Both the position numbers and the translations under genes were made by a program. A stretch of DNA of 44,010 nt from Acidobacteriota bacterium (GTDB lineage Bacteria > Acidobacteriota > Terriglobia > Terriglobales > Acidobacteriaceae), in NCBI GenBank assembly GCA_021846985.1, contig JAJZVX010000031.1, positions 1 to 44,010 on the forward strand, given 5' to 3'. Below, one piece after another: positions 35,321-42,676 of this stretch (position 1 is its first letter; each line of letters starts with the position of its first letter). The notes under the pieces were generated by a model. The model did no database searches. It had not been told where the DNA came from and saw nothing but the letters and a program-made list of their open reading frames with translations.

Positions 35321-35338
35321 GGTGTCGGGGTGGACACT
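35321..35338. repeat. GGTGTC/GGACAC inverted repeat, left end site 1
   Basis: GGTGTCG-GGGT-GGACACT: six-base arms GGTGTC/GGACAC, same geometry as site 2 at 35465. Candidate integrase arm-type or excisionase site. Confidence 0.45.
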
Positions 35339-35464
35339 GGTTCGGGGGGTGCAAGACGTGGTGTTTGTGGGAGTTACGGTCGGCGGCGGGGTGGGCGCGA
35401 TTGTTCGGTAAAGTCACGAGGTCGCATTTATGGCTGCGTGGCGTGCTGTTTTTCTCGCTGAGGC

Positions 35465-35482
35465 GGTGTCCAGGTGGACACC
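35465..35482. repeat. GGTGTCC/GGACACC palindrome, left end site 2
   Basis: Perfect 7-bp arms with a 4-base spacer (AGGT). A further GTGTCC half-site is at 35511-35516. The same word recurs at the right end of the element, suggesting recombinase-binding sites. Confidence 0.5.
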
Positions 35483-35554
35483 GGCGGGAAACATGCACGC
35501 GCCTGGGAATAGTGTCCGGTGGTGGGATGCGTGCGGCGGGGCGTGGGTTGGCAG

Positions 35555-36139
35555 TGCGCGGCGCGGAGCGCCGCGCAGCTAAGGCGGCGGCTGGGTGGCC
35601 GTGAACTCAGCCGTGCACCACGCATGAAGGCACCACAGGCCGCAGAGCCGGAACCGGCGGGATCCGGAGACGACCAGAACGTGAAAACGACCGACTGGTT
35701 GACCGCACCAGACACAAGGGTAGGCAGAGGCAAGGTAACGTGTTTTGCGCGCGCTCATAGTCACTTCAGGCACGCCGAGTCAAGGGCGAGGAGCGCAGCG
35801 ACGAAGCGGCGCAGCCGCGCGAAGCGCCCTTTACCGGCGTGCTAGACAATGCTTCGAGCGCGCGCAACGCACGACAGCTGCATGACGCGCCAGCCTTGGG
35901 GCGTGCGCAGCACGCCGGGTCTTTGCTTTTGCCTTTTATGGTTCTTTATGCGAGCGGCGAGGGCGGTGCTTTTCCGCCCGATGCTGTGCGCCGCAAGGCG
36001 CACAGGCGCGCGGGGGATAGGGGAGCCGAGCGGATGCGAGGCAGGGAGCCGAGGAATGAGGCGACCGGCCCCGGTGGGCCGCGCGACCGCGAAGCGGGAA
36101 GCGAAGAGCGCGGGAGCGGAGCGACAGCGGCGAAGCCGC
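35555..36139 (+). ncRNA. Hairpin-dense region, candidate structured non-coding RNA
   Basis: Seven perfect GC-rich hairpin units in 585 bp. 35555-35577 has 10-bp arms around GGA. 35770-35842 is nested: 8-bp GCACGCCG/CGGCGTGC, 7-bp AAGGGCG/CGCCCTT and GCGGC-GCA-GCCGC. 35900-35916 has 7-bp arms around GCA. 35961-35979 has 6-bp arms. 35984-36005 has 9-bp CTGTGCGCC/GGCGCACAG arms around a GCAA tetraloop. 36066-36081 has 6-bp arms and 36127-36139 has 5-bp arms around GAA. Purine and GNRA-type loops read on the plus strand favour plus-strand transcription. No known RNA family was recognised. A GC-rich decayed sequence is the main alternative. Confidence 0.35.
35579..35758 (-). CDS. Possible 59-residue zinc-ribbon-like protein
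   Basis: A small product beginning MSARKTRYLASAYPCVWCGQ. Two Cys pairs, CVWC and CGLWC-x3-WC, are separated by ~20 beta-prone residues (GRFHVLVVSGSRRFRLCG), the layout of small zinc ribbons. It lies between two hairpins of the element's structured region, on the strand opposite to the inferred RNA. The ribosome-binding site is weak (GAAGTGA); a GTG at 35773 is an alternative start. Confidence is limited by size and by overlap with a structured region. Confidence 0.4.
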   Translation of the reverse strand: MSARKTRYLASAYPCVWCGQPVGRFHVLVVSGSRRFRLCGLWCLHAWCTAEFTATQPPP

Positions 36140-36317
36140 GACGACGCGCCCGGTGCGAAGCAAGGGCGCACGAGCGCGCGATGAGCGGGAGACTGGCCGA
36201 GCGCGTTTGCAGGACGCGTGACGCGGGCTTTTTCGCGGCGCGCGGCCTGCACGAGACGCGCGAGCACCTTGTAGAGCTATAGGCTTCTTTATCTAGCCGG
36301 GTTGTATCTATGGTTTT
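35774..36317. other. 544-bp GC-rich region without supported gene
   Basis: Open frames exist on both strands, but their products are low-complexity Arg/Ala/Pro/Gly-rich and look like shadows of hairpins and purine-rich repeats. GGGAGCCGAG occurs twice around 36020-36055. Most of the hairpin-dense segment lies here. Confidence 0.5.
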
Positions 36318-36659
36318 TTAGAGCAGGTCCAGCGCCGCGAGTGCGTCCGCCAGGTGGCGGCGTGCGGCTGGGAGTGCGTAGGCGATCTTGCGCACACAGC
36401 ACCCTGCGGCTCTGGCGGTGTCGGTGCTCACCGCGCCGTCTGCGTAGGCACTCGCCAGCATGATTTGCTCCGCGTCTGTGAGGCTTGCGAAGGCTTTCTC
36501 GAAGTCGAGCATCCGGACGATGCGGGCGTCCGTTTGACGCTGGCGGCGTTCGATCCATCCGGTATTCCGGTAGCTGCAGATGTGTCCGGCGCGGGCGGCG
36601 GTGCGGTCACTATGCCATTGACGGAGTCTGCAAACGGCGAGGGCTTCACTCGGGGTCAT
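36318..36659 (-). CDS. Small HTH protein resembling sigma-70 region 4
   Basis: A 113-residue protein. The second half, DFEKAFASLTDAEQIMLASAYADGAVSTDTARAAGCCVRKIAYALPAARRHLADAL, matches the layout of a sigma-region-4-like helix-turn-helix (F..A...L...E..ML..AY..G.....A...GC....I...L..AR..L). The N-terminal half is basic. Start ATG 36659 has GGAGG 9 bp upstream and overlaps the preceding gene by 14 bp. It is last in the element's minus-strand gene string. It could regulate the element; DNA binding is inference. Confidence 0.6.
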   Translation of the reverse strand: MTPSEALAVCRLRQWHSDRTAARAGHICSYRNTGWIERRQRQTDARIVRMLDFEKAFASLTDAEQIMLASAYADGAVSTDTARAAGCCVRKIAYALPAARRHLADALAALDLL

Positions 36660-36837
36660 GGTACTCGTCCTCCAGTTCCAGAGCTTCGATGAGTTCGAGA
36701 TTGTGGGGCTTGGTGGCTGGCGCATCGGGGTGCCTCAGCCATGCGGCGGCGGCGGCTGCGGTGTCATCGCGGGCTGAGGATCGCGGGCCGACTTCTGCGA
36801 GAGCATCGGACGGTGTGCTGGTCATGGATGGAAGCAT
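36646..36837 (-). CDS. Small acidic protein of unknown function
   Basis: A 63-residue (or 59 from ATG 36825) product, acidic at the end (LELIEALELEDEYHDPE) with an Ala-rich helix. No family recognised. Neither start has a clear ribosome-binding site; ATG 36837 overlaps the end of a 47-bp palindrome, so translation may depend on that structure. It overlaps the downstream sigma-4-like gene by 14 bp, as in compact phage-type operons. Confidence 0.45.
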   Translation of the reverse strand: MLPSMTSTPSDALAEVGPRSSARDDTAAAAAAWLRHPDAPATKPHNLELIEALELEDEYHDPE

Positions 36838-36882
36838 ACCACTGCTTGTGGTGGCGCTGAGCGCAACCACAAGGGGTGGTAT
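36836..36882. repeat. 47-bp near-perfect palindrome
   Basis: Centre at 36859; 20 of 23 symmetric positions pair. It contains two copies of ACCAC-N5-GTGGT (36838-36852 and 36866-36880) facing a central GCGCTGAGCGC. It lies 1 bp past the stop of the 76-residue gene and abuts the start of the next gene. It could be an operator bound by a dimer of dimers, an intercistronic RNA hairpin, or a recombination/origin site. Confidence 0.6.
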
Positions 36883-36883
36883 G

Positions 36884-37114
36884 TTAGTCGCTTGGTGCGG
36901 CCGCGAGGATGCGCGAGGCAATGGCGCGGGCATCTTCCCACATTTGCGCGGTGTCGGTGTAGGTGCAGACGTCCCACAGTTCCTGGGCTGCGTTGTGCAG
37001 GATGCGGGCCAGCCGGGCGGCTGCGACCGGCTGGCGCACCAGCGGGCCTTGCTCTTCGGCGGCGGCGTTGTGGATGGGTGCTTTAGTGGCGGGCATGGGG
37101 GTGGGGGTGGTCAT
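36884..37114 (-). CDS. 76-residue protein of unknown function
   Basis: The product begins MTTPTPMPATKAPIHNAAAEEQ and is helical thereafter (AARLARILHNAAQELWDVCTYTDTAQMWEDARAIASRIL). No family recognised. AAGGAA lies upstream, and the ATG overlaps the stop of the 119-residue gene (ATGA, 37111-37114), so the two are translationally coupled. Part of the element's int-led gene string. Confidence 0.65.
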   Translation of the reverse strand: MTTPTPMPATKAPIHNAAAEEQGPLVRQPVAAARLARILHNAAQELWDVCTYTDTAQMWEDARAIASRILAAAPSD

Positions 37115-37470
37115 TTTTTGGTTCCTTTCTGGTTGAGGACCGAGAGGGCAACCTGTGCAGCATAAAGCAGTTGCGAACCGTCGCGGCCGTCGAAGACTTC
37201 GAGGGTGATGCCTTGGGCGATGCACGCAATTGCGGCGCGGATCGCTGGCAGGCTGTCCATTTTGGGCATGGCGAGTTTGTAGGCAACGGACGCCATGCGG
37301 AGAGCGCGTGGCGCGTTGAGTCCTTTGGACTGGGCCAGGTCGTAGGCTCGGGTCCATTCGTTCTTGCAGTGGGCCAGGGCCTTCTCCACGCGGCTGGTGC
37401 GGTCGCGGGGTGGGTTCGCCTGGGCGTCGATTGCGACCAAGGGCGGGTGTGCGATTAGGGCGAGTCTCAT
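37111..37470 (-). CDS. 119-residue protein of unknown function in the integrase operon
   Basis: A mostly helical product: RVEKALAHCKNEWTRAYDLAQSKGLNAPRALRMASVAYKLAMPKM, then AIRAAIACIAQGITLEVFDG. Its ATG overlaps the integrase stop (ATGA, 37467-37470) and its stop overlaps the next start, so three genes are coupled. Small helical proteins with a comparable AY-x-x-AMP core accompany integrases in some islands, but I cannot name a family. A DNA-binding or recombination-directionality role is only a guess from position. Confidence 0.65.
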   Translation of the reverse strand: MRLALIAHPPLVAIDAQANPPRDRTSRVEKALAHCKNEWTRAYDLAQSKGLNAPRALRMASVAYKLAMPKMDSLPAIRAAIACIAQGITLEVFDGRDGSQLLYAAQVALSVLNQKGTKK

Positions 37471-38482
37471 GCTGTGTGCTCCTGTGACCAGTCAGCCCGC
37501 TTGATTTCTTCGAGCAGTGCGCGGCTGACTGGTGTGGTTTCGTGGTCGAGGTACCAGAGGGTGGACGTGAGGGCCTGATGACCTAACAGCGCTTGCACGG
37601 CGCGCACATCGCGTGTGGTCTGGTAGAGGCGGACGGCGGCGGTGCGGCGCAGGTCGTGGGCAACAATCCGGCGTCTGATCCCGACGGCGAGTTTGAGGCG
37701 ATTGAACCGGATGCGGAAGCGCTCGGAGTAGCGGTCCACGTCTGTTGGGGTGGGGCCATATCGGACGGCGCGGAGTTGGATGCAGAATGGGCGCGGGTCC
37801 GTGAGGTCGCATCGGGCGATGAGTGCGTCGATTTCGGCCGTGGTCGGCAGTGTGAGATGTTCGCCCCACTTGGTCACGAATGAGAGCGTGCGCTGTTCGG
37901 GGTTGTACTGATGCGGCGCGAGGCGTGCGGCTGTGCCGGAGCGTATGGCCAGGTCGGCACAGAACAGCAGCCAGAGGCGCATGTCTTCTGGCGCGGCGGC
38001 TAGTAGTTGTGCGCGCTCGGCCTGCGACACTGTGACGTTGCGGGGCCGTGGGCGTGGGGTGCGTGGAACCAGGTGGGCAAGGCGCGGTGCGTCGTATGCG
38101 TCTTTGAGCCAGCGGAGGATTTGCCGGAGGCAGCGCAGGTAACCGTGTATGGTTGTCCGCGAGAGGCCGCTGTTCATGAGCGCGTCAATGGTTTCGAGGA
38201 CTTGGGCCGGGGTGAGTTGGTGCGGCGTGAGAGAACCAGTCGCAGCGATGAGCCGTTTGGCTGCTTGGTGGATTGGTTGGCATTGTGGCTGGCCTGGGTG
38301 GAAGTAGTTGGTGTGGAGGATTTGCGCCAGCGTTGGGCCTCCGTCTGAGGGTGGGGACGCGCGGCTTCTCGTTGTGCGTTTTCATATTGCAGAGCGGCGC
38401 GTGCGGATGTAAAGGACTTGCGGAGGCGGCGGCCGTCGCTGTTGCGCCAGTCCGCATAGAATTTACCGGCTTTCTGAAACAT
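37467..38482 (-). pseudogene. Tyrosine recombinase (phage-type integrase), frameshifted as written
   Basis: The N-terminal arm-binding domain ([19 protein letters not shown]...[13 protein letters not shown]) is read from ATG 38482. The core-binding and catalytic domains continue in the -1 frame. That frame is open from just after a stop at 38382-38384 and encodes [10 protein letters not shown]...MNSGLSRTTIHGYLRCLRQILRWL, then the catalytic Arg in AIRSGTAARL, HDLRRTAAV (HxxR), LLGHQALTS and Tyr in LWYLDHE. Joining the frames near 38340-38380, where the coding strand reads TCCCCACCC, gives ~338 residues, a normal integrase length. A one-base loss (natural or sequencing error) or programmed -1 shift are possible. 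A product from ATG 38177 alone would lack most of the core-binding domain. Confidence 0.75.
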
Positions 38483-38495
38483 TGGTGTCCTTTCA

Positions 38496-38512
38496 GGTGT
38501 CCGCCGGACACC
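38496..38512. repeat. GGTGTCC/GGACACC palindrome, right end
   Basis: Perfect 7-bp arms with spacer GCC. Half-sites GGTGTCC (38484-38490) and GGACAC (38560-38565) lie nearby, between the integrase start and the right attachment repeat. Same word as at the left end. Confidence 0.5.
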
Positions 38513-38569
38513 GCCGGGCGGTGTTCGGGGTGGCGTTTTCTTGGGTTTTTCCTGAGAATGGACACTAGC

Positions 38570-38584
38570 ATGGTGTTTACCGAA
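38570..38584 (+). repeat. Right attachment repeat (attR) = mnmG codons 1-5
   Basis: Second copy of ATGGTGTTTACCGAA. Because the repeat includes the start codon, mnmG stays intact on this side while its leader is replaced by element DNA. Confidence 0.8.
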
Positions 38585-40576
38585 CAATATGACGTGGCCG
38601 TTGTGGGCGCCGGTCACGCCGGCTGCGAAGCGGCCATGGCGGCTGCGCGCATGGGACTGAAGACCGCGCTCATCACCATGAACCTTGACCTCATCGCCCA
38701 GATGAGCTGTAACCCCGCCATTGGCGGCGTGGCCAAGGGACACCTGGTGCGCGAGGTGGACGCGCTGGGCGGCATCATGGGTCAGGTCGCCGACGCCGTG
38801 GGCATCCAGTTCCGCCTGCTGAACACTTCGCGCGGTCCGGCGGTGTGGAGCCCCCGCGCGCAGTGCGACAAGCAGCTCTACCGCGTAAAGATGCGCGAGG
38901 TTCTGGAGTCGCAGCCCGGGCTGCACATCCGCCAGGCGGAGGCCGTGGCACTGGTTATCGAAGAGGCGGATAGCCCGGGCGAGCATCTTTTCCTCGATGC
39001 GGAAAGCGAGAACGCGGAGCCGCCGCTGCCGCGCCCCACGCGCCCGGCGCGTCGCATCCGCGGGCTCAAGCTTCGCGACGGACGCCTTCTGATGGCGGGG
39101 GCGACGATTATCACCACCGGCACATTTCTGAACGGGCTCATCCACTGCGGCGAAGAGCGCTATCCCGCCGGCCGCTCGGGCGAGCCGGCCAGCGTACTGC
39201 TGGGCGAAGCGCTTCGGGGTCTTGGGCTGCGGACCTGCCGCCTCAAGACGGGCACGCCTCCGCGCCTCGACGGCCGCACCATCGACTGGAGCGCCTTCGA
39301 GGAGCAGCCCGGCGACGCGGAGCCCACGCCCTTCAGCTTCCGCACCAGGAAGATCGCGCAGCCGCAGGTGAGCTGTCACATCGCGTTCACCACTGCGGAG
39401 ACGCTGCGTGTCATCCGTGAAAATGTTCACCGGTCGGCCATGTACTCCGGCCGCATTGAAGGCGTGGGCCCGCGTTACTGCCCGTCGATCGAAGACAAGA
39501 TCGTCAAGTTTCCCGACAAGGCGCAGCACCAGTTCTTCCTGGAGCCCGAGGGACTGAATACGCATGAGGTCTATATCAACGGCATGTCCACCTCGCTGCC
39601 CATGGAAGTGCAGTGGCAGATGGTGCACTCCATTCCGGGCCTGGACCGTGCGGAGATGCTGCGTCCCGGCTATGCCATCGAGTACGACGCCGTGGACGCC
39701 ACCGAGCTGGACCGCACGCTGCGCGTCAAGTCCATCGAGGGGCTTTATCTTGCGGGCCAGATCAACGGGACGAGCGGATATGAGGAAGCCGCCTGCCAGG
39801 GCATCATGGCGGGCATCAATGCCGCCCTCTGGCTGCAGGACCAGCCGCCCTTCACGCTTGATCGCAGCGAGGGCTACACCGGCATCCTGATCGACGACCT
39901 GATTTCGCGGGGCATCAACGAGCCATACCGGATGTTCACGTCGCGGGCCGAATTCCGCCTCCACCTGCGCATCGACAATGCCGACCGCCGCTTGACGCCG
40001 CACGGGCGCCGCCTGGGTCTCGTGGAGGACGAAGCCTGGGTCGAATACGAGCAGAAGCAGGCGCGTATGGCGGCTCTCGAAGCGCTGCTGACAACGGGCA
40101 AAGCCGCTCCGGACAAGCTGCGCGCCGCGGGGCTGGGGGAACTGCCCGCCGGACAGACGTGGGCACAGATTCTGAAACGTCCCGAGGTCGGCATCGACGC
40201 TGTCCTGGCCGCCCTGCGCGACGATCTGGAACGTCATCCCGAGTTGGCAGGGCGCTTCGCCGCGGTCTGCGGCGACCCCGTGACGCGCGCCGCCATGCGC
40301 AACGAGGCCCGCGCCGTGGAAACCGAGATCAAGTTTGCCGGCTATCTGGACCAGCAGCGCAAATCCATTGCCCGCCTGAAAGCGGCCGAGGCCGTCCGCA
40401 TTCCCGAGTGGCTCGACTACGCCATCATCAGCGGGCTGTCGCGCGAGATGCGCGAAACACTCGAGCGCGTCCGCCCCGTAACGATCGGACAGGCCAGCCG
40501 CATCCCCGGCGTGACTCCCGCCGCCCTGGGCCTCGTGCACGTCCATATCCGTCTGCAATCCGCGCGCCGCGCATAG
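38570..40576 (+). CDS. mnmG: tRNA uridine-5-carboxymethylaminomethyl modification enzyme MnmG (GidA)
   Basis: A 668-residue FAD enzyme that, with MnmE, installs carboxymethylaminomethyl at U34 of tRNAs using methylenetetrahydrofolate. FAD motif [19 protein letters not shown] is near residue 11. Family blocks include [86 protein letters not shown] and [21 protein letters not shown]. The C-terminal helical domain binds MnmE. Length is slightly above the usual ~620-650, partly by an insert near residue 140. Start chosen at 38570 by the conserved attL copy; ATG 38558 is in frame but lies in element DNA. No strong ribosome-binding site is visible. Confidence 0.96.
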   Translation: MVFTEQYDVAVVGAGHAGCEAAMAAARMGLKTALITMNLDLIAQMSCNPAIGGVAKGHLVREVDALGGIMGQVADAVGIQFRLLNTSRGPAVWSPRAQCDKQLYRVKMREVLESQPGLHIRQAEAVALVIEEADSPGEHLFLDAESENAEPPLPRPTRPARRIRGLKLRDGRLLMAGATIITTGTFLNGLIHCGEERYPAGRSGEPASVLLGEALRGLGLRTCRLKTGTPPRLDGRTIDWSAFEEQPGDAEPTPFSFRTRKIAQPQVSCHIAFTTAETLRVIRENVHRSAMYSGRIEGVGPRYCPSIEDKIVKFPDKAQHQFFLEPEGLNTHEVYINGMSTSLPMEVQWQMVHSIPGLDRAEMLRPGYAIEYDAVDATELDRTLRVKSIEGLYLAGQINGTSGYEEAACQGIMAGINAALWLQDQPPFTLDRSEGYTGILIDDLISRGINEPYRMFTSRAEFRLHLRIDNADRRLTPHGRRLGLVEDEAWVEYEQKQARMAALEALLTTGKAAPDKLRAAGLGELPAGQTWAQILKRPEVGIDAVLAALRDDLERHPELAGRFAAVCGDPVTRAAMRNEARAVETEIKFAGYLDQQRKSIARLKAAEAVRIPEWLDYAIISGLSREMRETLERVRPVTIGQASRIPGVTPAALGLVHVHIRLQSARRA

Positions 40577-40655
40577 AGCCGCTGCGGAGCTTGCCACGCC
40601 CTTTCGATCGCCGGGCGGTGCGCCGTTGGGCGCGAGGACGTCGCCCCGAACCCGG

Positions 40656-40880
40656 TTAGCGATGGAAGCGGGAGAAGAGATAAAACAGCAGCGAGAGGAC
40701 GATGCTGAGGAGAAGACTGGTGGCCAGCGGGAAATAGAAGGAGACGCGGCGGCCGCGGTAGGCGATGTCGCCGGGGAGACGGCCGAGGGGAAGGCCGAGG
40801 CGGGCGGCGAAGAGCAGAATGGCTCCGGCAAGGGCGAAAAGAAGTCCGAGAGCGAGGAGGGTTTTGCCGAGAGCGGCCAT
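40656..40880 (-). CDS. DUF2905 small membrane protein
   Basis: A 74-residue protein with two hydrophobic helices (LLALGLLFALAGAILLFAA and FPLATSLLLSIVLSLLFYLF) flanking LGRLPGDIAYRGRRVSFYFP, the DUF2905 signature. The family is widespread, membrane-embedded and of unknown function. It converges with mnmG. Confidence 0.9.
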   Translation of the reverse strand: MAALGKTLLALGLLFALAGAILLFAARLGLPLGRLPGDIAYRGRRVSFYFPLATSLLLSIVLSLLFYLFSRFHR

Positions 40881-40980
40881 GCGATGAGCCTGGATGCAGG
40901 ATAGCGCGGGGAGGCAGGGATGCGGGCAGCCCGCCCCTTTCGCGATGGGCGGCGAAAACGGCGGGCAGGTGATCCGCGGG

Positions 40981-42525
40981 TTAGTCGTAACTGGAGGTGG
41001 GCCACACCTTCATGGGGCCTCCGGTGGTGTCGTTGAACTGGGCGCGGAGCGACTGTAACTCGGAGACGAGACCGGGCAGGACGGACTCGTAGCCGGGGTG
41101 GACCTTGAAGCCGGACCACTGAAAGAGGTTTTCCATCTCGTCAGGATCCTTTTCGAGGTCGAAGAGCTCCCACTCGTTGACGGTGTAGTAGTGGATGAGC
41201 TTGTAGCGGCCGGTGCGGATGCCGTAGTGGGGAAAGACCCAGTGGGGCGGGGCGAACTCGTAGTAGTGGTAGTAATACGAGGTGCGCCAGCCGGCGGGGG
41301 CGGCGCCTTTGAAGAGCGGGACGAGGCTGCGGCCCTGCATGTCGGCGGGGATGGGGATGCCGGCGAGTTCGAGGACGGTAGGCGCGTTATCGACGTTGAC
41401 AACCCAGTGCGGACTGACGGAGCCGGGAGCGGCCTGACCGGGGTAGCGGATCATCCAGGGAACGCGGATGGCCTGCTCATACATGAAGCGCTTGTCGAAC
41501 CAGCCGTGATCGCCGAGGAAGAAGCCGTGGTCACCGGTGAAGACGACGATGGTGTTCCGGGCGAGGCCGCTCTGGTCGAGGAAGTCGAGGAGGCGGCCGA
41601 CGGCGTCGTCCTGGGCGCGGAGCGTGCCGAGAAAGTGGCGCATGAACTGCTGGTAGTTCCACTGCTGGCGCTGGCGGGTGGTGAGATCGGCGGGGGGATG
41701 GAAGTCGGGCATCTCGGCAATGCGCATGCGGGCTTCGCGGGCGGCGGAGGCGCGGCAGGAGTAGTCGTCCCAGAAGGTGCCGGGCTCGGGAATGCGGACG
41801 TTGTCGTAGAGATGCTCGTACTTGTGGGGCGGGTCGAAGGGACGATGGTCGCTGAAGAACTGGACCATCATGCAGAAGGGACGGGTAAACTGCTGGATGC
41901 CCTGGATGGCGAAATTGGCGACGTTGTCGGTGATGTAGCCGGGGTAACTCTTCTCGACGATCTGGGTGCTGCCGAGCTTCTCGTTGCGAAGATAGCCGGA
42001 GGGCTCGTAGTAAGGGCCGCCGGCGCCGCGCTTGAAAACGAAGTAATCGAAGCCGGCTTCGCCGGGGTTGGCGGGCAGATGCCACTTGCCGACGAGGCCG
42101 GTTTGATAGCCATGGCGGCGGAGGATCTTGGGCAGGGTCTCCTGGGCGGCATCGAAGGTGGAGCTGTTGGGGAGGCCGGTGGTGGCTCCGGGGTTAGTCA
42201 GCATGCCGTTCAGGTGGCTGTATTTGCCGGTGAGCAGCGTGGCGCGGCTGGGAGCGCAGAGAGCGTTGGTGGTGAAGCTGTTCTCAAAGCGCATGCCTTC
42301 GCGGGCGATGCGGTCGATGTTGGGGGTGTGGATGAGAGTGCTGCCATAGCAGCTCAACGCGCTGAGGGGAACGCCTTCAGTGGTGATCCAGAGGATGTTG
42401 GGCTTGCCGGCGGAGGCAGTCGCGGGAACGGGCGCGGAAGCCTCGGCGGAGAGCAGCGTGGGGGCGAAAGCCGAGCCGAGAGCGGCGGAACCCATGCGGG
42501 CAAGAGCCTGGCGGCGCGTGATCAT
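40981..42525 (-). CDS. Tat-exported sulfatase (Cys-type, FGly-dependent)
   Basis: A 514-residue alkaline-phosphatase-superfamily sulfatase. MITRRQALARMGSAALG is a twin-arginine signal. Cys90 in ALCAPSRATLLTGKYSH (C-x-P-S-R) is the residue converted to formylglycine. Later VVFTGDHGFFLGDHGWFDK gives the C-terminal metal ligands. The N-terminal metal motif, usually a D-D or E-D pair before GCYG, reads TEGVPLSALSCYG here: Glu50 is kept but the second Asp is Gly51. It should remove sulfate from a glycan or aryl sulfate; substrate unknown. It is divergent from an anSME gene, its likely activator. An upstream start at 42567 would precede the Tat signal and is less likely. Confidence 0.9.
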   Translation of the reverse strand: MITRRQALARMGSAALGSAFAPTLLSAEASAPVPATASAGKPNILWITTEGVPLSALSCYGSTLIHTPNIDRIAREGMRFENSFTTNALCAPSRATLLTGKYSHLNGMLTNPGATTGLPNSSTFDAAQETLPKILRRHGYQTGLVGKWHLPANPGEAGFDYFVFKRGAGGPYYEPSGYLRNEKLGSTQIVEKSYPGYITDNVANFAIQGIQQFTRPFCMMVQFFSDHRPFDPPHKYEHLYDNVRIPEPGTFWDDYSCRASAAREARMRIAEMPDFHPPADLTTRQRQQWNYQQFMRHFLGTLRAQDDAVGRLLDFLDQSGLARNTIVVFTGDHGFFLGDHGWFDKRFMYEQAIRVPWMIRYPGQAAPGSVSPHWVVNVDNAPTVLELAGIPIPADMQGRSLVPLFKGAAPAGWRTSYYYHYYEFAPPHWVFPHYGIRTGRYKLIHYYTVNEWELFDLEKDPDEMENLFQWSGFKVHPGYESVLPGLVSELQSLRAQFNDTTGGPMKVWPTSSYD

Positions 42526-42676
42526 GATGGAAGCGTCCTTTCTGTGGAGTTGGGAGTCATGGTTCACGGGCTCCGGGGATGGATGTCAAAAGTCACATCA
42601 AGATTACAACTTTGCCATGCGGCGGCGCGGGGTGGGCGCGGACCGTGGCCGGCTCGGCCTGGTATATGCTCGGGGC

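Larger units (their letters stand above)
35176..35578. other. Gene-free junction: old mnmG upstream region and left end of the element
   Basis: 35176-35278 should be the original mnmG leader or promoter. 35294-35554 is element sequence with GTGTCC sites. The mnmG start codons now open a 60-codon reading frame (35279-35461) that ends in unrelated element sequence; I do not regard it as a functional gene. Confidence 0.5.

Noticed and set aside
35842..36267. Overlapping open frames on both strands inside the element
   Set aside because: Products are biased Arg/Ala/Pro; the underlying DNA is hairpin- and purine-repeat-rich. A structured RNA or decayed DNA explains it better.
38174..41119. 981-codon minus-strand open frame spanning mnmG
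   Set aside because: Mostly antisense of mnmG. Only its last ~100 codons include real sequence, the integrase arm-binding domain from 38482.
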